Part shown: positions 24,568 to 33,757 of the stretch, piece by piece
Position numbering within the stretch: the stretch's first letter is position 1
Layout of the letters: every line of letters begins with the position of its first letter
Assembly (NCBI RefSeq): GCF_007830125.1
Contig: NZ_VLLG01000005.1
Location: 1 to 64,000 of the forward strand
Direction: 5' to 3'
Length of the DNA stretch: 64,000 bases
From: Chitinophaga japonensis
GTDB taxonomy: Bacteria > Bacteroidota > Bacteroidia > Chitinophagales > Chitinophagaceae
Notes under the pieces: generated by a model
The model's input: only the letters and a program-made list of their open reading frames with translations
Database searches by the model: none
What the model was told of the DNA's origin: nothing
Made by a program: the position numbers and the translations under genes

Positions 24568-25946
24568 GGTACGCAATTGAAGAATGCATAATAAGGTTCC
24601 CCGTTCATGACGCGCTGCACATACAACGCCAGCTCGCGCAGGTGGTAATCGCCCCACATGCTGGACTCGCCATAGGGTATGTTACTCCCGGCGGGAACAT
24701 AGTCCCAGCCGTTAGGGCGGTGATAAATGGAATGCAGCAGCAGTCCCTGGTGCGCCGGGTCTGTGCTCAGGTAAGGCTCCGCCAGCAGGGTATTGCAAAC
24801 GGTGAGCCCTGCCTGCCAGTACCGCGCGCCTTTTTCACGCTCCCCCTTTTGCTGCAGGTAGTGGCCCAGGCGCAGCAGGCCCTGTGCGCCAATGGCCGCA
24901 GCGGAGCTGTCCACCGGCTCCTCCTTGTTAAAAGGATCGGCCGGGCGGTCCAGGTAATTACCCAGGCGCGCCAGGCCCGGAGCGCCGGTATCCCAGTAGG
25001 GAATGCCGTCCGCAGGCGTATGCTGCAGGTAAAAATCGCAGGTAGCGGTGGCGGCCTTCAGCAGCATGGCCTCCACCTGTTCCCGTCCGCCCCGGGTATC
25101 CAGGGTGGCATCATCCGCCAGCGGCAAAAATTCCAGCAGCTCGCTGAAGCCGCACATGGCCCAGGCCAGCCCGCGGGTCCAGGTGGTGAACCCGGAAAAG
25201 CCCTGCTGCGCGTTGGGCGAGCGGAAACGGCCATCCTTTGTATTGAAGATGCATTCATGCGCGGTGCGGCCCCATTCATCGTAGGTGTCGCGCCCCTCCC
25301 CGTAATAGATGGAATAGGCGGCCGTGCTGCGGGCATGCTGCAAGGCGCGCGCCAGCAGGTTGATGCGCAGGTCGCCTTCTCCCTGCAGCACATGGCCCAG
25401 GGCATGGCTCACTGCCAGTATACGGCAGGAGCGGATGGTATCCACGAACAGGGAATGCGGTCCGTTAAAAGAGTACATGAAACCGCCATCCGGCAACGGG
25501 GTCCAGCGGGCCGCCTGTACCGCGCCGGAAATTTTCAGGGCCAGCATGTAAAAATGCTGCTCCCATTCATTAAAAGGTATTTTACCCTCCGTCATCAGGC
25601 GCAGCAGGTTGCCGTAGGTGCTGATGTTGTTAAACCCGTGGTCATGCACACCGGTATGGCTGATGTGAGGAGCCATCACGCTGACGGTGCTACGTTTTCC
25701 CATATCCAGGAAAGCGGCATCACCGGTAGCGTCGTATTGCAGCACCGCGGCGCCATACTGGAAGCCCTGCGTCCATTCCGTCCAGCCGCGGGTGGTGTAG
25801 CGCCCTTCCCGTGTAAATACGGGCGCGCCCTGCGAGGGGGCATACTGCCGTTCTATAAGCATTATTTTTTCTGCGGACAGTTGCCAGCAGCGCTCCAGCC
25901 TGCTTTTGAGTGCAATCGTTTGCAGCGAAAGGTCGATGTTTATCAT
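24564..25946 (-). CDS. GH88-like unsaturated glucuronyl hydrolase family protein
   Basis: A 460-residue alpha/alpha-barrel protein without signal peptide. Late blocks VDSSAAAIGAQGLLRLGHYL, LLLHSIYHRP and YGESSMWGDYHLRELAL correspond to the unsaturated glucuronyl hydrolase family (GH88), whose members add water to the unsaturated uronic acid left by polysaccharide lyases. GVHDHGFNN near residue 100 matches the substrate-binding DHDLGF-type motif, with a changed order. It is the first gene of the operon, overlapping the isomerase by 4 bp. Divergent active-site motifs mean another glycosidic substrate is possible. No lyase is nearby. Confidence 0.75.
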   Translation of the reverse strand: MINIDLSLQTIALKSRLERCWQLSAEKIMLIERQYAPSQGAPVFTREGRYTTRGWTEWTQGFQYGAAVLQYDATGDAAFLDMGKRSTVSVMAPHISHTGVHDHGFNNISTYGNLLRLMTEGKIPFNEWEQHFYMLALKISGAVQAARWTPLPDGGFMYSFNGPHSLFVDTIRSCRILAVSHALGHVLQGEGDLRINLLARALQHARSTAAYSIYYGEGRDTYDEWGRTAHECIFNTKDGRFRSPNAQQGFSGFTTWTRGLAWAMCGFSELLEFLPLADDATLDTRGGREQVEAMLLKAATATCDFYLQHTPADGIPYWDTGAPGLARLGNYLDRPADPFNKEEPVDSSAAAIGAQGLLRLGHYLQQKGEREKGARYWQAGLTVCNTLLAEPYLSTDPAHQGLLLHSIYHRPNGWDYVPAGSNIPYGESSMWGDYHLRELALYVQRVMNGEPYYAFFNCVP

Positions 25947-26080
25947 ACGTGGACGGGTTTTTCCGGGTCTATTCGTACATAAGATGGGAAAAAAATCGCA
26001 GAATCCCTATAAAAAGGGGCCAAAATTCCATATTTTAAATCATCACATACTTCCCGGTAAAAACCCAACACATGCTGATC

Positions 26081-27538
26081 ATGAAGAAAAACCAACTGTT
26101 CCCTGCCTGTATGGCTTACCTGTTATGGTGCTCACTGCCTGTAATGGCCCAAAAGCAAACGGCCGCTTTAAAACAAACTGCCATCAGCGACCTGCAGTCG
26201 CAGTATGATCATTACAAACAAACGGCCCTGCAGATCTGGGAATATGCCGAAGTGGGCTACCAGGAATACAAAAGCGCGGCCCTGCTGGCACAAACCCTCC
26301 GCAGCAGCGGATTTAGCGTAGACACCGGCGTGGCCGGCATTCCCACCGCATTTGTAGCCACCTATGGCAGCGGTAAACCGGTGATCGGCATCCTGGCGGA
26401 GTACGATGCGCTGCCGGGCCTCTCGCAGCAAGCGGTGCCGGAGAAAAAGCCCCGGGAAGGCGCCAGCGCCGGGCATGCCTGCGGGCATCACCTGTTTGGC
26501 ACAGCCTCCGTGGCGGCGGGCATTGAATTGAAAAAGCTGATCGAAGCCGGTAAACTAAAAGGTACGGTAAAAGTATATGGCTGCCCGGCGGAAGAAGGCG
26601 GCTCCGGTAAAGTATACATGGTGCGGGCCGGCCTGTTCAACGATGTGGACGCCGTGCTGCACTGGCACCCCGGTGACCGCAACGGCGTGAGCCTGGGCCG
26701 CTCCATGGCCAACATCAGCGCCAAGTTCCGCTTCCACGGCCTTTCCGCCCACGCAGCCGCTGCGCCGGAAAAAGGACGCTCTGCACTGGATGGCGTGGAA
26801 GCCATGAACCATATGGTGAATATGCTGCGCGAGCACATCCCCTCCTCCACCCGCATCCATTACGTGATCACGAGCGGCGGCAAGGCCCCCAACGTGGTGC
26901 CGGACTTCGCAGAAGTATATTACTATGTGCGTAACCGTGACCGGGATATTGTGCGCGATGTTTTTGAACGGGTGGTGAATGCCGCCAAAGGCGCGGCCCT
27001 GGGCACCGGCACCACCATGGAATATGAAATCACCGGCGGCGTGTACGATATGCTGCCCAACCGCACCCTGGCGCTGGCCATGCACAAAAACCTGCAGCAG
27101 GTGGGCGGCGTACCTTATACACCGGGGGAAAAGGCTTTCGGGGAAAAGATACAAGCCACCTTTGCCTATACCCCTCCTCCCATCAGCAAAGCCGGTACCG
27201 TAGATACCCTGCAGGCAGAACGGCCAGGTGACGGCGGCGGCTCTACCGATGTGGCGGACGTGAGCTGGACCGTACCTACCATGGGCCTCAGCGCCGCTAC
27301 CTGGGTGCCCGGCACGCCGGCACATAGCTGGCAGGCAGTGGCAGCCGGCGGTACGGACATCGGCGCAAAAGGTATGATGGTAGCCGCTAAAACCATCGCG
27401 CTGACCGGCATCGATCTCTTTACCGACCCGGCGCTGATCCAAAAGGCCAGGGCGGAATTCCTGCAGGCGAAAGGACCTGGTTTCCAATATAAGGCGCTGC
27501 TGGGCGACCGGCCACCGGCGCTGAATTACAGGAAGTAG
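26081..27538 (+). CDS. M20 family amidohydrolase (AbgB-like)
   Basis: A 485-residue exported metal hydrolase. A signal peptide covers about 1-23 (cleavage after VMAQ). The zinc ligands fit AEYDALPG, HACGHHLFG, CPAEEGGSGK and the late SWQAVAAGG region. It resembles p-aminobenzoyl-glutamate hydrolase subunit B, which cuts amide bonds of small acyl-amino acids; the inserted dimerisation domain lies about residues 215-330. The start at 26081 is preferred to the ATG three codons earlier. It is transcribed divergently from the catabolic operon and is probably unrelated in function. Confidence 0.87.
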   Translation: MKKNQLFPACMAYLLWCSLPVMAQKQTAALKQTAISDLQSQYDHYKQTALQIWEYAEVGYQEYKSAALLAQTLRSSGFSVDTGVAGIPTAFVATYGSGKPVIGILAEYDALPGLSQQAVPEKKPREGASAGHACGHHLFGTASVAAGIELKKLIEAGKLKGTVKVYGCPAEEGGSGKVYMVRAGLFNDVDAVLHWHPGDRNGVSLGRSMANISAKFRFHGLSAHAAAAPEKGRSALDGVEAMNHMVNMLREHIPSSTRIHYVITSGGKAPNVVPDFAEVYYYVRNRDRDIVRDVFERVVNAAKGAALGTGTTMEYEITGGVYDMLPNRTLALAMHKNLQQVGGVPYTPGEKAFGEKIQATFAYTPPPISKAGTVDTLQAERPGDGGGSTDVADVSWTVPTMGLSAATWVPGTPAHSWQAVAAGGTDIGAKGMMVAAKTIALTGIDLFTDPALIQKARAEFLQAKGPGFQYKALLGDRPPALNYRK

Positions 27539-27600
27539 GAAACGGAGTAAGGTAGCTCAGGGTTTCAGGTAAACCATTTATGTACCATAAGAACTGTAAC

Positions 27601-28863
27601 ATGAAAAGATCCGGATCAATATGTTTCCCGGTGTTCTTGCTGTTTATATTAGCATCATGGCCACAACGATCATGGTCACAGTACTTGCCACAGCCTTCAG
27701 GCAAGTTCAGCATAGGGTATCACCGGTTTGAGTGGACAGATACCTCCCGCACCGAAATTTTAACGGCGGACAATGTGATGCGCAGGATCGTGGCCGATGT
27801 TTGGTATCCTGCGGAAAAATCCGGCGGTGTAACAGTTCCCTATCTTGACACCCTTGCTGCTAACCGTATTTTTGGAAATAGCGGGTTACAATCACTGCTC
27901 GGTACACAGGGCGCAACGGCGGTAAGGTCGGGTAAAGTGCTTACCCATGCTTCTGAAGATGCAGCTTTTGATCCGTATGTGGGACTGGCTCCGGTAGTTT
28001 TTTTTTCGCATGGCATGGGTATGATCACACAAGTATATACGGCGCAAATAGAAGATCTGGTAAGCCACGGATACATAGTAGTGGCCCTTTCGCACGCCTA
28101 CGATGCGTGGCTTGTTTCCTTTGCTGATGGGAGACAGGCACCCTTTGAAACAAAACAGCGGAGCGCCGCCGGCAGCACAGAAGAGCAGCATATCGCCTAC
28201 GAGAACAAACGAATTGAATGGTGGGCGGCAGACATCCGTTTTGCACTGGATCAACTGGTAATAATCAACAAGATGAAAAACACCGGGATTCCCTTTGCCG
28301 GTCACCTGGACCTTGCCAAGGTAGGGGCTATGGGGCATTCGGCAGGAGGACGCGCAGCGGCGCGGGCCTGTCAGCTAGATACGCGCATAAAAAGCTGTGC
28401 TGACCAGGATGGTGTAGCTATGATGCAACCTTTTTACTTAAGATCAGATGGTGTGGGGATGAAACAGCCTTTTTTATTGTTCGAGCGCGTTCGTAATATT
28501 CCACCCGACGAGGCTGATGCTGCATCGATGGGCATGACGCTCACGGAGCTGAACGCCCTCGTGGATAGCCTTCGCCGTAATAAAGAAGCAGCATTAGCTG
28601 CCACGGGAGGCAGTTTCCATGTGCTGCTTCATTTCGACAGTTCAAGTCATATGAGTTTTAGCGATTTACCTTTATTACAAGCGAAGAACGGTGTTGAAAC
28701 TGCTGCTGCCTACCGGGTATTACAGGTAACCTGCCGCTACACGCGCGAGTTTTTCGACAAAACGTTACGGGGCATCGCAGCGCCATTGTTTGACGGCAGC
28801 AGGAAGCTCCATTATATTGACCTTGTCCGGGAATACCCAAAAGCAGGAGATCATTGCCAGTAA
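27601..28863 (+). CDS. Platelet-activating-factor acetylhydrolase-like esterase
   Basis: A 420-residue exported alpha/beta hydrolase. The signal peptide is MKRSGSICFPVFLLFILASW. The oxyanion region is VVFFSHGMGM, and the nucleophile elbow GHSAGG has Ser247; a catalytic His is plausible in FDSSSHMSFSD. This layout matches PAF-acetylhydrolase isoform II, which releases short or oxidised acyl groups from phospholipids; bacterial members have varied ester substrates. Its base composition is lower in GC than that of the flanking genes, suggesting separate acquisition. It follows the M20 gene by 62 nt on the same strand. Confidence 0.75.
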   Translation: MKRSGSICFPVFLLFILASWPQRSWSQYLPQPSGKFSIGYHRFEWTDTSRTEILTADNVMRRIVADVWYPAEKSGGVTVPYLDTLAANRIFGNSGLQSLLGTQGATAVRSGKVLTHASEDAAFDPYVGLAPVVFFSHGMGMITQVYTAQIEDLVSHGYIVVALSHAYDAWLVSFADGRQAPFETKQRSAAGSTEEQHIAYENKRIEWWAADIRFALDQLVIINKMKNTGIPFAGHLDLAKVGAMGHSAGGRAAARACQLDTRIKSCADQDGVAMMQPFYLRSDGVGMKQPFLLFERVRNIPPDEADAASMGMTLTELNALVDSLRRNKEAALAATGGSFHVLLHFDSSSHMSFSDLPLLQAKNGVETAAAYRVLQVTCRYTREFFDKTLRGIAAPLFDGSRKLHYIDLVREYPKAGDHCQ

Positions 28864-28976
28864 GGAAAAGCGGGTTAAGGTACTGGATTAGCTGGCTTCC
28901 AGGCAGAATGATGGTGGAACTAATATTTACATTTCGTATTTTGACCACCTAATCAATGACCTTTAAACTCAAAGTA

Positions 28977-29951
28977 ATGCAAACGAGACGCTCATTCCTG
29001 CAACAGGCAGCACTGGTAGCCGCGGGCCTGGCCATCCATCCCATCGGCCTGTCCTCCTGCAGCGAAAAGAAAAGCATGATTCCACGCAAGCTGGGCATAC
29101 AGCTCTATACCCTGCGCGACGAACTGGCTAAAGACGTAAGGTCCACCATCGCCAAAGTGGCGGAGGCAGGCTATGAACAGGTGGAAACCTTTTATTCGTA
29201 TGAAGGTCCCGCGTCCAATTTCTGGGGACTGAGCACCCAGGAGTTCAAAGCATTACTGCAACAACACAACCTGACCACCCCCAGCGGGCACTATCAACTG
29301 AACGACTACCTGACTAAAGGCAACGGCAACGACAGCGCGCTGAAGGCGCAACTGGAGATTGCGGCAGCCGCCGGGCAGTCCTACTTTACCGTGCCCATAC
29401 CGCCCCTGTACCTGTGGGATAAATATCCCGTGCCCGTGGATGATTACAAGTTCATTGCCACGCAACTGAACCGGGCGGGCGAGCTGGCCAAAGCGTCCAA
29501 CCTGAAAGTGGCCTACCACAACCACTTCTGGGAATTCCGCAAATTGCCGGACGGCCAAAGCACGGCTTACGACATCCTGCTGAATGAAACCGATCCTGCA
29601 CTGGTAGCCTTTGAGCTGGACCTGTTCTGGGCGGTAAAAGGCGGGCAAAACCCGGACGACCTGTTCAATAAGGCAAAAGGCCGCTTCCCCATGTGGCATG
29701 TAAAGGACATGGATAAAACCGCTACTGCCAGCGTACCGGATACGGTAGGCGTGCGCATACAGGATATTGAAAGTGAAATAAAGTTCGCCGAAGTAGGCAG
29801 CGGCAGCATCGACTTCAAGGATATCTTCGCCCACGCGGAAACTGCCGGCGTGCAGTACCTGTTTGTAGAGCAGGACCGCATCACGATCGATCCCTTTGAA
29901 AGCATCCGCAAAAGCGCGGCGTATGTGAAGGGGACTTTGATGAAGGCGTAG
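28977..29951 (+). CDS. Sugar phosphate isomerase/epimerase with Tat signal
   Basis: A 324-residue TIM-barrel protein exported in folded form. The N-terminus QTRRSFLQQAALVAAGLA has the twin-arginine motif, followed by a lipobox-like LSSC (Cys28), so it may be a Tat lipoprotein. Metal-binding motifs appear as KVAYHNHFWEF, FELDLFWAVKGG, MWHVKDMD and a late YLFVEQD. It belongs to the same superfamily as the isomerase at 23734 but acts in the periplasm. Such exported proteins in Bacteroidota often accompany 3-keto-glycoside metabolism. A bidirectional terminator follows directly. Confidence 0.87.
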   Translation: MQTRRSFLQQAALVAAGLAIHPIGLSSCSEKKSMIPRKLGIQLYTLRDELAKDVRSTIAKVAEAGYEQVETFYSYEGPASNFWGLSTQEFKALLQQHNLTTPSGHYQLNDYLTKGNGNDSALKAQLEIAAAAGQSYFTVPIPPLYLWDKYPVPVDDYKFIATQLNRAGELAKASNLKVAYHNHFWEFRKLPDGQSTAYDILLNETDPALVAFELDLFWAVKGGQNPDDLFNKAKGRFPMWHVKDMDKTATASVPDTVGVRIQDIESEIKFAEVGSGSIDFKDIFAHAETAGVQYLFVEQDRITIDPFESIRKSAAYVKGTLMKA

Positions 29952-29960
29952 CAGCATATA

Positions 29961-30004
29961 AAAGATGGTAACTGCCGGGTAACGGCGGCTACCATCTTTT
30001 TTTT
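29961..30004. terminator. Rho-independent terminator between convergent genes
   Basis: AAAGATGGTA (29961-29970) pairs perfectly with TACCATCTTT (29990-29999); an inner GCCG/CGGC pairing tightens the loop, and eight T follow on the plus strand. It ends the Tat isomerase transcript and, through the A run on the other side, may also serve the permease. Confidence 0.85.
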
Positions 30005-32435
30005 ATTCAGACCTCAATGATCTCACAGGATTCATGAGCGCCGCTTTTATGGACTGGAAGCTGACCGTCAGCAAAGCAATCGTTACCGCCAGCAAGCCAG
30101 CCATGACAAACACATCCCAACGGATATCCGCCCGGTAAGCAAAATTCTCCAGCCATTGCCCCATGGCGAACCAGGCCAGCGGAGCAGCCAGGATAACGGC
30201 CACCAGCACTAATTTGAGAAAATCTTTTGATAGCAGCACTACCAGGTGCTGTACGCTGGCGCCTAACACCTTGCGTATGCCTATTTCCTTGGTACGCTGT
30301 TCCGCCATGAAAGCCGAAAGGCCCAGCAATCCCAGGCAGGCCACAATAACGGCCAGGATGGAAAAAGTGGTGAAGATACGGCCGGTTCGCTGCACGTCTG
30401 CATACATCCTGGCAAAACTTTCGTCCAGGAAGGTATAGCGGATAGGCTGATGCGGGGCATAGTCTTTCCATACTGCCGTTACCGCGCCTATCAGGGTTTG
30501 CAGGTTGACGGTGCTCACCTTTACGGCTACGTTGTCCCGGCTGCCGCCCAACACCAGGCAAAGCGGCCCGATCGTTTGCTTCATGGACTCGAAATGAAAA
30601 TCTTCCATCACGCCAATAACCGGCCAGGTTTGCCAGGAATTGGTTACCCGTTTTCCCACCGGGTCTTTCAACTGCAGTTGCCTGGCCATTGCCTGGTTAA
30701 TGATAATGGCCTGGGAATCGGTAGGCATTTCTGCAGAAAAATTGCGGCCTGCCACTATCTTCATGCCCATGGTCTTTATGTAGTCATGATCTACGCTCCA
30801 TTTCTGGGCGCCAATGCCGCTTTCTGTTTCCCGCATTCCTTCTTTCCAGAACGGGTTCTGGTCGCGCCGGGTGCCTTCTATGGGAAAGTAGCCGCTTACG
30901 GTGGCACTTTCCACTCCGGGCACCTGCAACAGCGCTTGCTTGAATGCCTGTGCACGATCTCCCAGCGTGCCGGCGCCCTGTATCATCAATACCTGCTCCT
31001 TATTGAACCCCAGCTTTTTGTGCAGCATATAATTCATTTGCCGGTAAATGACCAATGTGCCAATGACCAGGATCACAGAAGCCGTGAACTGGAATACGAC
31101 CAGTACGCTTCGCGTAGCAGCGCCCTTGCCGCCCCGCGCCAGCACACCTTTAAGCGCCTGTACCGGCTTGAACGAGGAAAGGTAAAAGGCCGGGTACAGG
31201 CCGGCCGTAATGCCGACGATCACGATCGCAACAAGTATCCCGGGAGCAAACCACCATTTGGCCCAGGGGATGCTCAGCGACCCGGAAGCCAGCGCGTTGA
31301 AATAAGGCAGCAGCAGCCAGGCTAACGCGATCCCCAGTACGAAGGAGAGGAAGCTGTATAGCAAAGATTCCGTGAGGAACTGGCGGATGAGGCCCGTCCG
31401 TTCCGCCCCTATGGCCTTTCTAAGCCCTACCTCCTTTGCCCTGCCGGCCGACCGGGCAGTGGCGAGGTTAATGAAATTGATACAGGCTATCAGGAGAATG
31501 AACACGGCCACCGCCCCGAAAAGCCACACCAGACGTATGTCGCCATGATGCAACCTGTCGCGGATATCTGCGGACCGCAGGTGAATATCCGTTACCGGCT
31601 GCAGGACCAGGCTGGCATTTTCCGCCAGGCTGGCGGCTTCTACATTGCCTGCCTCCTGCATGGCGGGAATAAAGTAATTCTTTATAATGCCGTCCGACAT
31701 TTTCTTTTCCTGCGCTGCAATAGCGGTTCCCTGCTTTAACAGCACATAGGTGGTATAATTGCTGGCTCCCCAGGAGGTTTGCTCCCCGGGCCAGAATTCA
31801 ATGCCTTCCAGGGTGATCAGAAAATCATACCGAAAGTGGGAAGTGGATGGATAATCGGCTATCACTCCTCCTATCCTGTACGGTTTATCCGTCTTGTTAT
31901 TCAGGATCAGCAGCTTGCCCACCGGGTTCTCACCGGGAAAGTATTTCTCTGCCTTGCGCCGGGTAATTACGATTGTACGGGGCGCTGCGAGGGCCTGCGC
32001 CGGGTTGCCGTAGATAAAAGGCGGCTGCAGGATATCCAGCAATTCCTGGTCGGCATAGACCAGGCCTTCTTCATAAGTATTCTCTGCCTGGCCTGCCCGG
32101 CGCACCTGGCTGTCGCCGGCATCTCCCCAGCCCGGGCTTTCCAGGTACCGGCCGGCCTTTTCCACTTCCGGGTAGTCGTTTTTAAGGGCCGTCACCATCG
32201 GCGCCGGCCAGTCATTGCCTTTCTGGATATTTCCCTTGTCGTTATAAACGCCTATTACCCGGTAAATGCGGTCGGCATGGGGATAATGCCGGTCGTAGCT
32301 AAGCTCATGCATGATATACAAAAAGATCAGCAGGCAGGCAGCAATGCCCAGCGCAAACCCGCCGATCTTAATGGCGGCATACATTTTCTGCTTCAATAAA
32401 TGTCGCCAGGCGATCCTGCAATAGTTCTTTAACAT
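30003..32435 (-). CDS. FtsX/MacB-type ABC transporter permease
   Basis: An 810-residue inner-membrane protein with the doubled FtsX arrangement common in Bacteroidota: a membrane helix at about 21-42, a periplasmic MacB-like domain (about 50-260), three helices with an AARSAGRAKEVGLRKAIGAERTG cytoplasmic loop (about 290-420), a second periplasmic domain (about 450-660), and three further helices with EQRTKEIGIRKVLGASVQHL (about 695-800). Such permeases move lipoproteins, peptides or antimicrobials outward or drive envelope mechanics. The ATPase is not encoded beside it and must be supplied elsewhere. Confidence 0.88.
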   Translation of the reverse strand: MLKNYCRIAWRHLLKQKMYAAIKIGGFALGIAACLLIFLYIMHELSYDRHYPHADRIYRVIGVYNDKGNIQKGNDWPAPMVTALKNDYPEVEKAGRYLESPGWGDAGDSQVRRAGQAENTYEEGLVYADQELLDILQPPFIYGNPAQALAAPRTIVITRRKAEKYFPGENPVGKLLILNNKTDKPYRIGGVIADYPSTSHFRYDFLITLEGIEFWPGEQTSWGASNYTTYVLLKQGTAIAAQEKKMSDGIIKNYFIPAMQEAGNVEAASLAENASLVLQPVTDIHLRSADIRDRLHHGDIRLVWLFGAVAVFILLIACINFINLATARSAGRAKEVGLRKAIGAERTGLIRQFLTESLLYSFLSFVLGIALAWLLLPYFNALASGSLSIPWAKWWFAPGILVAIVIVGITAGLYPAFYLSSFKPVQALKGVLARGGKGAATRSVLVVFQFTASVILVIGTLVIYRQMNYMLHKKLGFNKEQVLMIQGAGTLGDRAQAFKQALLQVPGVESATVSGYFPIEGTRRDQNPFWKEGMRETESGIGAQKWSVDHDYIKTMGMKIVAGRNFSAEMPTDSQAIIINQAMARQLQLKDPVGKRVTNSWQTWPVIGVMEDFHFESMKQTIGPLCLVLGGSRDNVAVKVSTVNLQTLIGAVTAVWKDYAPHQPIRYTFLDESFARMYADVQRTGRIFTTFSILAVIVACLGLLGLSAFMAEQRTKEIGIRKVLGASVQHLVVLLSKDFLKLVLVAVILAAPLAWFAMGQWLENFAYRADIRWDVFVMAGLLAVTIALLTVSFQSIKAALMNPVRSLRSE

Positions 32436-32528
32436 ATCCCGGTAATTTCCAGCGAGATCACAAGAATGCTACCAATTCGTCAATATATTGTACATGAACG
32501 GTTTGCGTGGTTTTGCCCCCTGTATATT

Positions 32529-32544
32529 TGTCCATATATGAACA
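32529..32544. promoter_or_regulatory. Near-perfect 16-bp palindrome upstream of the permease
   Basis: TGTCCATATATGAACA is a dyad with one mismatched pair, in the 132-nt spacer before the permease gene. The size fits a TetR- or MarR-type dimer site. No regulator gene is adjacent, so the assignment is weak. Confidence 0.3.
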
Positions 32545-32567
32545 ATGTTGTCCGGAACCGGACTTTC

Positions 32568-33602
32568 CTACTCCACCCGCAGCACCACGTGCTTTATATT
32601 CTTCCGGTCTGCCGTATACGTAATATGCACCAGGCCATCGGGGCTTTGGATCACGGCGGGATAGCTGTACTCCCCTTTGGGCTCGTCTTCCAGCTTGTAC
32701 ACATCCTGCCAGTGCCGGCCGTCCCTGGACACGGCTACGTTTAGCTTGCTCCGGCCTTCCCACCATTCCTTTCCTGCCAGCAGGGGATTGTATACCAGCA
32801 CCTGCAGGCCGCTGCGCAGGGTCACCGCGTCCGTGCCGGAATTGGGATTGGGCAGTTCCGTTTTGCTCAGCGGGCTCCAGGTAGCGCCGTCGTCAGCGGA
32901 CCAGGTTTGTACCACGAAGTTCTGCCGGCTCCTGCACAGTAGTTGCAGGCTGTCGCCCGGGTAAAAGAGAATGCTGGGCTGTATCACGCCAAAAGTATCG
33001 CAGTCCACCGGTATGTACTGCCAGTGGCGCGCCTCCGCATCGGATTTTTCAAGGTGGATATGCCATTGCTTTTCATCCTTGCTCTCCGTGCTGGACGGAT
33101 AGAGGATGTCCCCGTTCGCCAGTTGCACCGGTTTGTTTTTTATAGGCCCCAGCAGGCTGTCCGGCAGCCTTTCCGGGGCAGACCAGGTAAGGCCGTCGTT
33201 ATGGGAGCGGCGCAGCATGCCCCACCAGTCGCGGGGTGTTTTGCCCACCTTGTAAAAGAGGAACAGCCGGCCGGCGCGGGTGCGGAACAATACCGGGTTC
33301 CAGCAGGGATAGCGCAGCGTATCGTTAATAACGCCGTCGGCCACACGCTGCGGCGCTGTCCACCGCCCCTCCTGGTACACCGATGTCCAGATGCATACAT
33401 CGGGACTACCTTCGTGCGCGCCGCCGAACCAGGCCGCCATCAGTTGCTTGCCGGGCAGGCTGGTAATGGTAGAGGCATGGCAGGCGGCAAAGGGCGGGTC
33501 TTTTAGTATGAGCTCGCTTTCTACAAGCGTAGCGTTTATTTGTTGTGCCTGTGCGGTTGCCAGTAACAGGAGGAATATGGAAAGGAAGATCAGGTATCTC
33601 AT
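32568..33602 (-). CDS. BNR-repeat sialidase-like hydrolase
   Basis: A 344-residue exported six-bladed beta-propeller. The start at 33602 gives a clean signal peptide, MRYLIFLSIFLLLLATAQA; the longer frame to 33716 only reads repeat element C. Asp-box motifs are visible: SHNDGLTWSAP, SADDGATWSPL and SRDGRHWQ. Other blocks, AACHASTITSLPG, FGGAHEGSPDVCIW and NPNSGTDAVTL, are typical of the BNR_2 group usually labelled exo-alpha-sialidase. True sialic-acid activity is not certain, since many members act on other acidic or rhamnosyl sugars. It is separated from EutC by repeat element C. Confidence 0.8.
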   Translation of the reverse strand: MRYLIFLSIFLLLLATAQAQQINATLVESELILKDPPFAACHASTITSLPGKQLMAAWFGGAHEGSPDVCIWTSVYQEGRWTAPQRVADGVINDTLRYPCWNPVLFRTRAGRLFLFYKVGKTPRDWWGMLRRSHNDGLTWSAPERLPDSLLGPIKNKPVQLANGDILYPSSTESKDEKQWHIHLEKSDAEARHWQYIPVDCDTFGVIQPSILFYPGDSLQLLCRSRQNFVVQTWSADDGATWSPLSKTELPNPNSGTDAVTLRSGLQVLVYNPLLAGKEWWEGRSKLNVAVSRDGRHWQDVYKLEDEPKGEYSYPAVIQSPDGLVHITYTADRKNIKHVVLRVE

Positions 33603-33609
33603 GGGAGGC

Positions 33610-33757
33610 AAATGTAAAATGCAAGATTTCAAATGTAAAATATTAAATGATAAATGTAAAAGTTGGCGGCAAGGTACCATGAAGGTACTAAAGCTGCATT
33701 GAAACATATCTTCCAACTTTTACATTTTACATTCATCATTTTACATTTTACATTCTT
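33610..33757. repeat. Heptamer-repeat inverted element C
   Basis: The right arm (33712-33757) reads TTTACAT, TTTACAT, TCATCAT, TTTACAT, TTTACAT. The reverse complement of the left arm (33610-33665) reads TTTACAT, TTATCAT, TTAATAT, TTTACAT, TTGAAAT, CTTGCAT, TTTACAT. The arms join through a perfect 15-bp pair (AAATGTAAAAGTTGG with its complement) around a core of about 47 bp that contains GGTACCATGAAGGTAC. The element fills the spacer between EutC and the BNR gene. Confidence 0.85.

Noticed and set aside
33603..33716. N-terminal extension of the BNR gene to 33716
   Set aside because: The added residues are translated heptamer repeats (NILHLKSCILHL type) and a good signal peptide starts at 33602.
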